Assembly (NCBI RefSeq): GCF_002950575.1
Contig: NZ_CP026923.1
Location: 1,488,001 to 1,552,000 of the forward strand
Reading direction: 5' to 3'
DNA length: 64,000 bases
Source of the DNA: Pontimonas salivibrio
GTDB taxonomy: Bacteria > Actinomycetota > Actinomycetes > Actinomycetales > Microbacteriaceae
Shown one piece after another: positions 32,409 through 40,939 of the stretch. The notes beneath the pieces were generated by a model, which saw only the letters and a list, made by a program, of their open reading frames with translations, had not been told where the DNA came from and ran no database searches. The first letter of the stretch is position 1, and every line of letters begins with the position of its first letter. The position numbers and the translations under genes were made by a program.

Positions 32409-35400
32409 CACACACACTCCCAACCCGCTGCCAGCGATGCCTGGACACACTGCGACCCGCGACAGGGAAAAACCGTGGCCCCATAAACCGCGCCTGCGCC
32501 ATGTGGGCACCGGCGGAGCGAATTCGCTCCAGACTCTCCTGGATGCCCTCCTCGCCTAAAGGTTCTTGGGCGGCCACCCGGAAAGGTTTGCCGCGAACGC
32601 CGCCGCTGACATAAAGAAGCCATGCGCCTTCGCTTGGGCCCTCCACCTCCCACGCTTCTCGGGTAGCCGGGTCAGCTAGAGCCAATTGGTAAGCCTGGAG
32701 TTGCGGATGGGAAGCAATTTCTTCCGCATTGGTAATCGCTTTACCCGTTTTGAGGTCGACGACCACCAGGCCACCATCGACCGAACGCTCAATGCGGTCA
32801 ACCAAACCGTTGACCACAATGTTGTCCACTCGCAGCTGGAAGCCTTGCTCAATTCCCACCACCTCCGCACCAGCGGCTTGTCGCTCGCGCAGGTAGGCAG
32901 CTAAGGCGTGCACTAAGCCACGCGCCTTCGAGGCTTCGCTTTTACTCACCCACCAGGAATCAAAATCGAGCTCCGACCAACGACCCTCCACAAGACTTAA
33001 CAGGGTGTCTTCGTCCCCCCAGGGCTCGTGCTCCAGTGCATAGTGCACGAGTGAACCAATTCCCACGGCAGCCGTGTACTCATCGGGGGCGACACGATCG
33101 AGAAACCAATCCAACGGGGACTGCTCCACTGCGCCAATTCGTGACGGAGAAAGAGGGATTTCGGTGTCGTGATACAGCGGTGTCTCACTCGTGATCGGAC
33201 CAAGCCCCCACCACTGGCTGGGGTGCGCCCCTTGCACTTCCCGGGCGGCAAGGAGCGAAAGAGCAGACGCCGCAGACTGCCATTCAGCTTCTTTCACTGA
33301 CGGCTCGAGCTGTGAGCGGTAATGTCCCACCAGTTCACGGCTTGAGCCCAACGGGCCCGGATCGGAGGGTACTTCGTGCGCTCGTTCGGCCAGTAAGCGA
33401 AAAAGCGCACTCGGGCCCGTGTCTTCAGATTCAATGGCGCTCACCAGCACCATGTGCCTCGCCCGTGAAAGCGCTAGGGCAGCCATCCGCAATTCGTCAT
33501 CAATGACCACCCGCTGATCATCAATGGCCTCATCGAGTTGGCCTCGCACGGCGCGGGCCACCAGCGGAGCACCCAACAGGGACCAGCGAATTCGGGTGTT
33601 CGGCCAGACGTGGTCGTTTAGCCCCTGGAGCACCACAGTGTCGCATTCCATTCCCGCCAATCCCGCGGGAGTGGAAATCAAGACCCCGGTGCGTTCGGAG
33701 CGTTGCACCACCACGTCCTCGGTGATGTCGTTATCTAACACTCGCAGGAAAAAAGCCTCCGGGCTGACTCCATGGTGTCGCTCCACAAAACGCTCCGCCG
33801 TGGCCAACAGTGCTGAGACCTGGTGGAGTGCCTCGCGGTGAAACAGTGACGGTTGGCTCGCATCACTTGAGCGAGCTACCCACGAGTCCTCAACCGCCCA
33901 CGCCTGCCACGCCGTGGAGAGCACAAGCGCGGCGGAGGATCCCTCGGGTAATGCGCGAATCGCGGCCAACACTTCGAGAATTCGACTCAGCGGCCGATGA
34001 AAAGACGCGGGAAGCTCCAGCGGGTATTCCCCCGATTCGAGCACGTCGATAATCGACTCAATACCCCGACGGGGCTGACCTTCCGCATGGTCAATCACTC
34101 GAAGGAACGACCCCAACCGTCGGAGTCGGCGAGAATCAAACCCCCCATAAAGACCTTCAAGCAACACAGTGGCGCGCTCAGGGGTGAGCCACCCCGGGGT
34201 GCGCGCGGCCAGTACCCAGCCGACCAGATCTTTACTGGCGGGGTGTTCGCCTAAACCGACTCGGTAGTCCTGTTCGGTGGCGATTCCCGCCTGCTGAAGA
34301 GCGTGAGCGAGAAAAGGAATGTGCGATGCGCGACGTGTGGCAATGGCCATTTCGGAGAAGGCGACCCCGTGGTCGCGGTGTCGAGAAAGCAACACCCGGG
34401 CAATGTCGTGGGCTTCACGCCCGGCACTGGGCGAGCGCACCGCCAGGAAGGGGTGATCGCCATCGGGTTCCTGACCCAAATCCACGGACTGAGCTTTTCG
34501 TTGGGCACCAGCCCGCGCCGTCCCAATCCGTGACGTGATGCTGCTCACCGCATCGCGCAAGACCTGGCCGTGACGGTAGACCGCCGGCAGGATGTGAGGT
34601 GTCACCGAGAGGAGGTCGGCAACGCGCATAGGACCTGCCGGGTCCGCTCCTCGAAAGGTTTGACCCGCGAGATCAGGATCGGCATATATCCCCACGTGCA
34701 CACTCGCGCTGTGGAGGGCCTGCACCAAGGAACCTGCGGCGGGGGACAGATCCTGAAAATCATCACACAACACCATCCGCAAACCCTCGGGTGGGGTCCT
34801 AGAAGCCTCAATTAACGATGTGGCAACGCGTAAGAGCTCCGCAGCGTCGTATTCATCGGGACGGGAGCGAGCAATCACCCGCTCGTAGTCGTCAAGGAAA
34901 TCGGCCACTGCGGGCCACGCCGGGTGGACTGTGGACCAACGCCTGAGATCGCGGGAGCCCAAACCCCATTCGGTGAGCCTCGCGATGAGTTCGCGAAGTT
35001 CTGTCCGAAACGCTTCGGTTGAGCGGACCGCAGGGTGTAAGTGCTCTGGCCACTGGGGGCCGACACCGCTGTCTCGCTGCTCATCGAGCACCGAGCGGAT
35101 GTCTTGATCAACATCGGCTCCGGAGCGAAGCTTGGAGGGTTCCACTCCCCTCGCTTCTTGATCGCTTCTCAGAAGCGAGAAACAAAACGCTTGAACACTC
35201 ATCACCATCGCACCCCGGGTGGGAACCCCCAGCATCACACCCAATTCGTCGCGCATGCGGGTCGCCTGCTCCCTGGTGGGAGTGAGAATCCGAATCGCAT
35301 CGGGGTTCACGCCCCCGGCCACAGCGTGTGCCACGCGCGCTCGAATCAGACTGGTCTTACCCGAGCCTGGTGCCCCAAGGACTATTTGGGGTTTACCCAA

Positions 35401-35445
35401 ACCGGCTTCGACCAGCTCGCCGGGTAACCCCAAATGTGCACTCAT
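32401..35445 (-). CDS. adnA: AdnA-type helicase-nuclease subunit
   Basis: About 1014 residues, close to mycobacterial AdnA. Walker A GAPGSGKT lies at 24-31. Motif II reads VLCDDFQDLSP, with DD in place of DE, as fits the weaker motor of the pair. The region LSRARHMVLVSAIES matches motif VI. The C-terminal nuclease domain contains VVDLKTGKAI with the D-x-K catalytic pair, and further downstream LQAYQLAL. A terminal cysteine and a cysteine in VLCDD are present, but I cannot confirm an iron-sulfur cluster. ATG 35445 sits seven bases from a TAGCCT hexamer, indicating a leaderless start. It is coupled to adnB. Confidence 0.9.
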   Translation of the reverse strand: MSAHLGLPGELVEAGLGKPQIVLGAPGSGKTSLIRARVAHAVAGGVNPDAIRILTPTREQATRMRDELGVMLGVPTRGAMVMSVQAFCFSLLRSDQEARGVEPSKLRSGADVDQDIRSVLDEQRDSGVGPQWPEHLHPAVRSTEAFRTELRELIARLTEWGLGSRDLRRWSTVHPAWPAVADFLDDYERVIARSRPDEYDAAELLRVATSLIEASRTPPEGLRMVLCDDFQDLSPAAGSLVQALHSASVHVGIYADPDLAGQTFRGADPAGPMRVADLLSVTPHILPAVYRHGQVLRDAVSSITSRIGTARAGAQRKAQSVDLGQEPDGDHPFLAVRSPSAGREAHDIARVLLSRHRDHGVAFSEMAIATRRASHIPFLAHALQQAGIATEQDYRVGLGEHPASKDLVGWVLAARTPGWLTPERATVLLEGLYGGFDSRRLRRLGSFLRVIDHAEGQPRRGIESIIDVLESGEYPLELPASFHRPLSRILEVLAAIRALPEGSSAALVLSTAWQAWAVEDSWVARSSDASQPSLFHREALHQVSALLATAERFVERHHGVSPEAFFLRVLDNDITEDVVVQRSERTGVLISTPAGLAGMECDTVVLQGLNDHVWPNTRIRWSLLGAPLVARAVRGQLDEAIDDQRVVIDDELRMAALALSRARHMVLVSAIESEDTGPSALFRLLAERAHEVPSDPGPLGSSRELVGHYRSQLEPSVKEAEWQSAASALSLLAAREVQGAHPSQWWGLGPITSETPLYHDTEIPLSPSRIGAVEQSPLDWFLDRVAPDEYTAAVGIGSLVHYALEHEPWGDEDTLLSLVEGRWSELDFDSWWVSKSEASKARGLVHALAAYLRERQAAGAEVVGIEQGFQLRVDNIVVNGLVDRIERSVDGGLVVVDLKTGKAITNAEEIASHPQLQAYQLALADPATREAWEVEGPSEGAWLLYVSGGVRGKPFRVAAQEPLGEEGIQESLERIRSAGAHMAQARFMGPRFFPVAGRSVSRHRWQRVGSVCGD

Positions 35446-35452
35446 GCCTTTT

Positions 35453-35458
35453 AGGCTA
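35453..35458 (-). promoter_or_regulatory. -10 element, leaderless start of adnA
   Basis: TAGCCT on the minus strand, seven bases before ATG 35445. Confidence 0.5.
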
Positions 35459-35478
35459 AAGCCCAGCACTGACTGTCG

Positions 35479-35484
35479 TACGAT
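35479..35484 (+). promoter_or_regulatory. -10 element, leaderless start of the DUF3107 gene
   Basis: TACGAT six bases before GTG 35491, facing away from the adnA -10 across a 20-base gap. Confidence 0.5.
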
Positions 35485-35490
35485 ACGAGT

Positions 35491-35718
35491 GTGGAAATTC
35501 GCATCGGTATCACCCATTCAACCCGTGAGCTCAGTTTCGAGACGGACAAAAAAGCCGCAGATGTTGAAAAAGACATCGCTGCTCAGATTGCCAAAGGCGA
35601 TGATGGCCTGGTCAGGCTGGAAGACCAAAAGGGGCACGTGTACCTGGTCCCAGTCTCCACCCTCGCCTACATCGAAATGGTGACAGAGTCCGCCCGTAAA
35701 GTCGGCTTTGCGCCGTAA
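35491..35718 (+). CDS. DUF3107 protein (TB9.4-like)
   Basis: 75 residues. The sequence EIRIGITHSTRELSFETD, later GHVYLVPVSTLAYIEM and the end RKVGFAP are characteristic of DUF3107, a small ATP-binding-annotated protein found across Actinobacteria (M. tuberculosis Rv3208A). Its function is unknown. GTG is the start and follows a TACGAT -10 by six bases, with no ribosome site. It is divergent from adnA and followed after 11 bases by a small membrane protein gene, probably in the same transcript. Confidence 0.88.
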   Translation: MEIRIGITHSTRELSFETDKKAADVEKDIAAQIAKGDDGLVRLEDQKGHVYLVPVSTLAYIEMVTESARKVGFAP

Positions 35719-35729
35719 GCCGGCACCCC

Positions 35730-36053
35730 ATGGAACTCGTCCTCGTCTTTACTTTTGCTGCGCTGATTGGCGCAGCAATCAGATACATGGTGCCCGGTCG
35801 CAACCGCCACGGCATGATTGCCTTACCCGCCCTCCAGGTCGGACTTGCCACCCTGCTCTTCGTGGTGGCGATGTGGCTGGGCCTCGAACCACGCTCAGTG
35901 TGGACTTGGGTGATTTCTCTCGTGGGTTCCACCGCGGCACACATTGCTGTGGCGATATGGCTCCCCAAGCAGCGTGATGCGGCCGATGAGGCCCTTCTCG
36001 CCGAGCTCACCGACCCCAAAGCTCCCATCCCTGACGAGCCCGCCCGGCTGTAA
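35730..36053 (+). CDS. Small membrane protein, hypothetical
   Basis: 107 residues with three predicted membrane helices (about 2-18, 30-50 and 57-75) and a charged acidic C-terminus. The loop YMVPGRNRHG between the first two helices is basic, suggesting a cytoplasmic side. No family is recognised. Spacing from the DUF3107 stop is 11 bases, so the two genes are probably co-transcribed. It is convergent with the ferritin-like gene. Confidence 0.75.
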   Translation: MELVLVFTFAALIGAAIRYMVPGRNRHGMIALPALQVGLATLLFVVAMWLGLEPRSVWTWVISLVGSTAAHIAVAIWLPKQRDAADEALLAELTDPKAPIPDEPARL

Positions 36054-36085
36054 CGGTGGGTAGTGAGGCGAGAGGGTTACCCTCG

Positions 36086-36802
36086 CTAAGCCGTCAAACC
36101 CAAACTCTCAAGCCTTCTGGTGTGCTCGGTGAGCACATCGGTAAATACTGGCTCGTAGAGTTCCGCGGAGCGGGTGGCCTCAGAGCCTCCGCGCAGTGCG
36201 CTGCGCGCAATCAGCATGGTGTCCCCCACCACCCTCCTCGACCACAGGCTTAACCGCCAGGCGTGCGCCTCATCGACAGCGATGATGCGGGCAAGGACAC
36301 CCGCAGCAAGTTCTTCTGGATCGGTGCCATCGACTGCCTGGATGATTTTGTCGCCAATCCCTGCCGGGAGACCACCGGCAACAAGGCGATAAAAGTCACT
36401 GAGGAACCCGCCGACGACATAGCAGGTCCCGACCCGCTCGTACCAAGCATCTGCCGTCATGTGGCGGAGCGCATCGCCTTGGCGCTCAAGTGGCTCAGCC
36501 ATGGCCTCAATGGGGTCGGGGGTGTATTCGGCCAACAGTCCGCGAAGGGTTTCGTATCGGGAGAGAACCTGGGCTTCCGCCCGCACTAATTCATCACGGT
36601 CTTTCGCCGACCACGCTTCCCTCGCAACCCGGCCGTATTCGCCGGCGATGAGCAGGGCACTGGCGCTGGCGTGAGCGAGCAGGTCCGCTGCGGTGGGAAC
36701 CAACGCGGTGAGATCGAGACGGCTGGCACTCTGGCGATTGGCCCTGGATCGCACTTTCCACTGCGGGGAGGTTTTTTTCCTCTCCCAAAACCGCCATCTC
36801 AT
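36086..36802 (-). CDS. Ferritin-like fold protein
   Basis: About 238 residues, mostly helical. Glu/His pairs placed as in ferritin-like or MiaE-like four-helix bundles are visible: EAQVLSRYETLRGLL, DAWYERVGTCYVVGGFLSDFY and VDEAHAWRLSLW. Homologues lie beside rhlE in mycobacteria (Rv3210c type) and are annotated as tRNA hydroxylase-like or ferritin-like; activity is unproven. ATG 36802 follows TATCCT by six bases, so the start is probably leaderless. It is divergent from the DEAD-box helicase gene with a 99-base gap. Confidence 0.7.
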   Translation of the reverse strand: MRWRFWERKKTSPQWKVRSRANRQSASRLDLTALVPTAADLLAHASASALLIAGEYGRVAREAWSAKDRDELVRAEAQVLSRYETLRGLLAEYTPDPIEAMAEPLERQGDALRHMTADAWYERVGTCYVVGGFLSDFYRLVAGGLPAGIGDKIIQAVDGTDPEELAAGVLARIIAVDEAHAWRLSLWSRRVVGDTMLIARSALRGGSEATRSAELYEPVFTDVLTEHTRRLESLGLTA

Positions 36803-36808
36803 CTGGCC

Positions 36809-36814
36809 AGGATA
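36809..36814 (-). promoter_or_regulatory. -10 element, leaderless start of the ferritin-like gene
   Basis: TATCCT on the minus strand, six bases before ATG 36802. Confidence 0.5.
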
Positions 36815-36901
36815 GTCGCCGCAGGATTGACCTGCCCGGCAACACCGTTTGCGCGGTAGACTGGGGGTCACATCAAATAATGAAAGTGAATCTGTTAACT
36901 A

Positions 36902-38284
36902 GTGAGTTTTTCCGACCTCGGCATTGAGCCGGACATGGTCGAGGCCCTCCTTCAGGAGGGAATCGAGACCCCTTTCCCCATTCAAGAACAAACCATTCCC
37001 GTTGCGCTTTCTGGCCAAGACATCATCGGTCAGGCACGAACCGGAACGGGTAAAACCCTCGGTTTTGGGTTACCCCTCTTACAAAAGCTTGGAGTGGACC
37101 CCGCACCGGGAGTGAAAGCCCTCGTTGTGGTTCCCACCCGTGAACTGGCCATCCAAGTCGCGGAAGACTTAGAGGTCGCCTCGTCGAAGCGTCAGACCCA
37201 AGTCGCCGCAATCTATGGCGGTAAAGCCTACGAGGGACAAATCGAACAAATCGACGCCGGAGCTCAAGTCATTGTGGGCACTCCTGGTCGACTCTTGGAC
37301 CTCATTTCACAGCGCAAACTTTCCATCAAAGACGTCGAAGTGATGGTCTTGGATGAGGCCGACAAAATGTTGGACTTGGGCTTCCTCCCCGATGTGGAGC
37401 GCCTCTTTTCACACACTCCCGCACTTCGCCACACCATGTTGTTTTCGGCCACCATGCCAGGACCGGTGTTGACACTGGCCAGGCGTTTCATGACCAAACC
37501 GCTCCACATCCGCGCCCACGATCCCGAAGAAACACTGGCGCAGGCCAACATCAAACACTTCGTCTACCGCGCGCACCAGCTGGATAAGGACGAAATTATC
37601 GGCCGTATCCTCCAGGCGGAAGGTCGCGGCAAAACCATCATTTTCACCCGCACAAAGCGCGGTGCCGCGCGCCTGGTCGAAGAACTCACCGACCGTGGTT
37701 TTCCCGCGGCGGCAGTCCACGGTGATTTGAGCCAAGACGCCCGCGAGCGCGCCATGGTGGCCTTTCGTGCCGGGAAGAAAGACATTTTGATTGCCACCGA
37801 TGTCGCTGCGCGCGGTGTCGATGTGGATGACGTGACCCACGTGATTAACCACACCATCCCCGAAGATGAAAAGGCCTACCTCCACCGGGTGGGGCGCACC
37901 GGTCGGGCGAACAAGACCGGTATTGCGGTGACCTTTGTCGACTGGGATGACCTTCACAAATGGGCACTGATTAACCGTGCCCTCGAAATGGGTATCCCTG
38001 AACCTCAGGAAACCTATTCCTCCTCCGATCATCTCTTCACAGATATGAACATCACCCCGGGGACGAAGGGCCGCCTCACGGCAACACCTATTCCCAACCG
38101 GGAAAAGCGTGCCGGTGAGTCACGATCGGGTGGTAACCGTGGCGGTAACCGTGGCGGCCAGTCGGCAGGCAACCAGCCCGCCCGCGCGACAAACACCACC
38201 AGTGGTTCTTCGCAGACAGCGTCTGATGGTTCATCACGTCCACCGCGGCACCGTAGACGAAAAAGCTCACCACCACAGTCCTAA
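36902..38284 (+). CDS. rhlE: DEAD-box RNA helicase, RhlE type
   Basis: 460 residues. Motifs are complete: FSDLGIEPDMVEALLQEGIETPFPIQEQTIP (split Phe and Q-motif), Walker A ARTGTGKT, PTRELAIQ, TPGRLLDL, VLDEADKMLDLGF, FSATMP, TKRGAARLV and HRVGRTGRANKTG. The C-terminal tail is Gly/Asn/Arg/Ser rich, ending RPPRHRRRKS, a likely RNA-binding extension. It remodels structured RNA with ATP. Position next to the ferritin-like gene matches Rv3211 of M. tuberculosis. GTG 36902 is the start; a -10-like TAGACT lies about 45 bases upstream. Confidence 0.9.
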   Translation: MSFSDLGIEPDMVEALLQEGIETPFPIQEQTIPVALSGQDIIGQARTGTGKTLGFGLPLLQKLGVDPAPGVKALVVVPTRELAIQVAEDLEVASSKRQTQVAAIYGGKAYEGQIEQIDAGAQVIVGTPGRLLDLISQRKLSIKDVEVMVLDEADKMLDLGFLPDVERLFSHTPALRHTMLFSATMPGPVLTLARRFMTKPLHIRAHDPEETLAQANIKHFVYRAHQLDKDEIIGRILQAEGRGKTIIFTRTKRGAARLVEELTDRGFPAAAVHGDLSQDARERAMVAFRAGKKDILIATDVAARGVDVDDVTHVINHTIPEDEKAYLHRVGRTGRANKTGIAVTFVDWDDLHKWALINRALEMGIPEPQETYSSSDHLFTDMNITPGTKGRLTATPIPNREKRAGESRSGGNRGGNRGGQSAGNQPARATNTTSGSSQTASDGSSRPPRHRRRKSSPPQS

Positions 38285-38311
38285 TTGGCTGGGCCCGTGG
38301 GGCACAGCCAA
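38285..38311 (+). terminator. Hairpin after the rhlE-type gene
   Basis: TTGGCTG (38285-38291) and CAGCCAA (38305-38311), with an inner GCCC/GGGC pairing past one mismatch. It starts at the stop codon edge; a CCTTTTCTT stretch follows about ten bases later. Confidence 0.55.
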
Positions 38312-38396
38312 AGGGGTGGCCTTTTCTTACCCTGTCGCCATGCAGCCGGCTCGGTCCGCCAACAGTGGCTATCCAGCGTCAGATAGCGGGCGGTGG

Positions 38397-39305
38397 CTAG
38401 TGAGTGGCGGGAAGCACCGGTGTGCTACCCGTCCCAGCCTCCACAATGCGCTGGAAATCAGCCATGCTCGTCGAATGCTCGCCCAACACGTTGGGTTTTT
38501 TTGACCCGTGGTAGTCACTAGAGCCCGTCACAATCAGGCCAAGATGTTCGGCAACCCGCTCTAAATGGGGGGTGAGGGTGGGGTCGTTTTCACGGTGGCC
38601 AATTTCGACACCCATGAGGCCGTGATCCACCCACCGCTGATATCGGGCAATCGCCTGATCGACATCACCGCCGACATCGGTCGCCGGTTTTCCACCGCGG
38701 CTCAGCGGGTGAGCTAGCACCGGAACACCCCCGGCCTGTCGAATAATCTCAATGCCTCGGTGGAGTCGTGGGGCGTAGTGGGGCACATGGTAGGGGCCAT
38801 CACCGGCCAAAATGTGGGCAAACGCTTCAGTGGTGTCCTGGACGATGCCCTTCGCGATGAGCACTTCGGCGATGTGGGGTCGTCCGGGTGTAGCCCCTTC
38901 GGGAATGACGGCGCGCACTTCGAGCCAATCAATGGGGTAATCCTTGGCGAGCTTTTCCACCATGAGCTGGAGTCGGTTATCCCGGTGGGAGCGAATTTTG
39001 ACCATCTCATCGACCAGGTCAGGGTGTTCCGGATCAACCAGGTAGCCCAACAGGTGAATGCTGTGGGGTTCGTAACCTGTGGTCTCATCAAGAATTTGTG
39101 TGCTTAGTTCAATGCCGGGAACGAGCCCCACGCCGAAATGTGTTGCCGCTTCGCGCGCTTCTGCCCACCCCGAGAGGGTGTCATGGTCGGTGAGGGCAAT
39201 GGTGTGAAGGCCAGCAGCGTGCGCTTTCGCCATCACTTCGGCAGGAGTTTCTGAACCATCCGATGCCCGCGAATGCGCGTGGAGGTCAATAATCGCATCG
39301 GACAC
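38397..39305 (-). CDS. PHP-domain phosphoesterase (TrpH/YciV type)
   Basis: 302 residues. Metal-binding motifs of the PHP superfamily are visible: DLHAHSRASDG at the N-terminus, LTDHDTLSGW near residue 40, PGIELS near residue 70, LAHPLSRGG in the middle, and GSSDYHG toward the end. Such proteins hydrolyse nucleoside 3',5'-bisphosphates and short RNA 5' ends. The GTG start at 39305 follows TAACAT by six bases. It is divergent from the aminopeptidase P gene and convergent with rhlE. The stretch 38312-38396 between them holds no recognisable feature. Confidence 0.87.
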   Translation of the reverse strand: MSDAIIDLHAHSRASDGSETPAEVMAKAHAAGLHTIALTDHDTLSGWAEAREAATHFGVGLVPGIELSTQILDETTGYEPHSIHLLGYLVDPEHPDLVDEMVKIRSHRDNRLQLMVEKLAKDYPIDWLEVRAVIPEGATPGRPHIAEVLIAKGIVQDTTEAFAHILAGDGPYHVPHYAPRLHRGIEIIRQAGGVPVLAHPLSRGGKPATDVGGDVDQAIARYQRWVDHGLMGVEIGHRENDPTLTPHLERVAEHLGLIVTGSSDYHGSKKPNVLGEHSTSMADFQRIVEAGTGSTPVLPATH

Positions 39306-39311
39306 CCCTCC

Positions 39312-39317
39312 ATGTTA
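39312..39317 (-). promoter_or_regulatory. -10 element, leaderless start of the PHP gene
   Basis: TAACAT on the minus strand, six bases before GTG 39305. GGAGGGG in between abuts the start too closely for normal ribosome-site spacing. Confidence 0.4.
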
Positions 39318-39402
39318 GGTGCGGTGGTGCCCCCAGCGGGCCAGTGGTGTCCCCAGCTCCGGCAGTGGGCAGCCTCAAAGTGTGGAGTGCCACACTAGTG
39401 GG

Positions 39403-40890
39403 GTGTCAGATTCGACTAAGAAACCTCCCCGGTCCCGCACACCGGAGAGTGCCGCTTTTCGTGAGTTCATCTCTAGTGGATGGGAAGATCACCCTCGGAG
39501 GGTTGCCACGCGAGATGAGGTGGCTGACTTCACCGCAACACGCCGCGCACTCTTTGTCGACAGTCTGCCCGAGGAACTTTCTGGTCACACGTTGGTCATC
39601 CCTGCAGGCCCGGAATCACGGCGGTCTAATGACACCGATTATCCTTACCGGCCCCATTCGGCTTTTACCCACCTGACCGGGTGGGGTTCAGACACTGTTC
39701 CGGGCAGTGTTTTGGTCATTACCCCGGGCACCTCACCCGCCACAACAGTGTTGTATGCCAGGGGGTCTGCCGGTCGCGACACTGACGAGTTTTATGCCAA
39801 CGCAGCAATCGGCGAGTTTTGGACAGGTCCCCGACCACACTTGGATGACATTGCCTCCCGGTTGGGCCTTCAGGTCCAACCGTTGGATGCGTGGTCTGAA
39901 GTGGGCGACCAGGACCTTCCCCACACCGTCGTGCTGCCCGAAGCCGATGACCTATTCAGCGTGCGCCTGCAGCACCGCCGCACAGCAGTCTTAGGTGAAC
40001 AGCAGGCCGGTGTTCTCGCCGAAGCTGACCACATTCTGGCAAGGCATTTAGCGGAACTGCGTTTTGTGAAAGACGACTACGAGGTCGACCAAATGCGCCT
40101 CGCCATTGGCGCCACCCACCGGGGGTTCAACAACATCATTGGTTCCCTTCCCGACGCAGCCCAGTCACCCCGGGGTGAACGCGTAGTCGAATCAGCTTTC
40201 GCCGCGAGGGCACGGCTGGAGGGCAACGATGTGGGCTACGGCACTATTGCCGCCAGTGGCCCCCACGCCTGCATTTTGCACTGGGTACGAAACGACGGAC
40301 CAGTGGGTAGTGACGACCTCCTCCTAGTCGACGCCGGTGTGGAACTCGATTCGCTCTACACCGCCGATATCACCCGAACACTGCCGGTGTCGGGGCGCTT
40401 TAGCGCCCGCCAGCGCCAAGTGTATGACGCGGTGTTGGAGGCCGCAGATCAGGCTTTTGCCGCCGTGCGCCCCGGTGTGCCCTTTCGCGCCATTCACGAT
40501 GCCGCCATGGAGGTCATCGCCGCCCACACCGCCCGCTGGGGGTTCCTGCCAGGCAGTGCGGATGAATCCCTGAAAAAGGATGCCGGCTGGCATCGGCGAT
40601 ACATGATCCATGGCACAAGCCACCATCTGGGCCTCGACGTGCACGACTGCCAAAAAGCGCGCCGTGAGCTTTATGTCGACCAGGAGCTTCGCCCCGGCAT
40701 GGTCTTCACCATTGAACCAGGACTGTATTTCCAACCCGATGACCTCACCGTTCCCGCCGAATGGCGCGGTATTGGGGTGCGCATTGAAGACAACATCCTT
40801 GTTACCAAAGACGGTGCCATCAACCTGTCAGCCGATATTCCCCGCACCGCGGAGGATGTTGAAGCCTGGGTGAAAAGACACACCCCTTAG
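39403..40890 (+). CDS. pepP: Xaa-Pro aminopeptidase (aminopeptidase P)
   Basis: About 495 residues. The N-terminal creatinase-like domain contains RSNDTDYPYRPHSAFTHLTGW. The C-terminal pita-bread domain supplies the five metal ligands: two Asp in VDAGVELDSLYTADITRT, His in HGTSHHLGLDVHD, Glu in FTIEPGLYF and Glu in GVRIEDNILV. It removes N-terminal residues that precede proline, using two Mn2+ ions. GTG 39403 gives the usual N-terminus; no good ribosome site is visible, and a weak -10-like CACACT lies six bases upstream. It is convergent with mgtE. Confidence 0.92.
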   Translation: MSDSTKKPPRSRTPESAAFREFISSGWEDHPRRVATRDEVADFTATRRALFVDSLPEELSGHTLVIPAGPESRRSNDTDYPYRPHSAFTHLTGWGSDTVPGSVLVITPGTSPATTVLYARGSAGRDTDEFYANAAIGEFWTGPRPHLDDIASRLGLQVQPLDAWSEVGDQDLPHTVVLPEADDLFSVRLQHRRTAVLGEQQAGVLAEADHILARHLAELRFVKDDYEVDQMRLAIGATHRGFNNIIGSLPDAAQSPRGERVVESAFAARARLEGNDVGYGTIAASGPHACILHWVRNDGPVGSDDLLLVDAGVELDSLYTADITRTLPVSGRFSARQRQVYDAVLEAADQAFAAVRPGVPFRAIHDAAMEVIAAHTARWGFLPGSADESLKKDAGWHRRYMIHGTSHHLGLDVHDCQKARRELYVDQELRPGMVFTIEPGLYFQPDDLTVPAEWRGIGVRIEDNILVTKDGAINLSADIPRTAEDVEAWVKRHTP

Positions 40891-40916
40891 TGGCCAATAA
40901 TGCGCTTAGCCACTGA
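40887..40916. terminator. Possible bidirectional terminator between pepP and mgtE
   Basis: TTAGTGGC (40887-40894, containing the pepP stop) pairs with GCCACTGA (40909-40916) with one G-T wobble and a 14-base loop. Confidence 0.4.
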
Positions 40917-40939
40917 CGTCGGACGGTTTCGCCGGCCTA

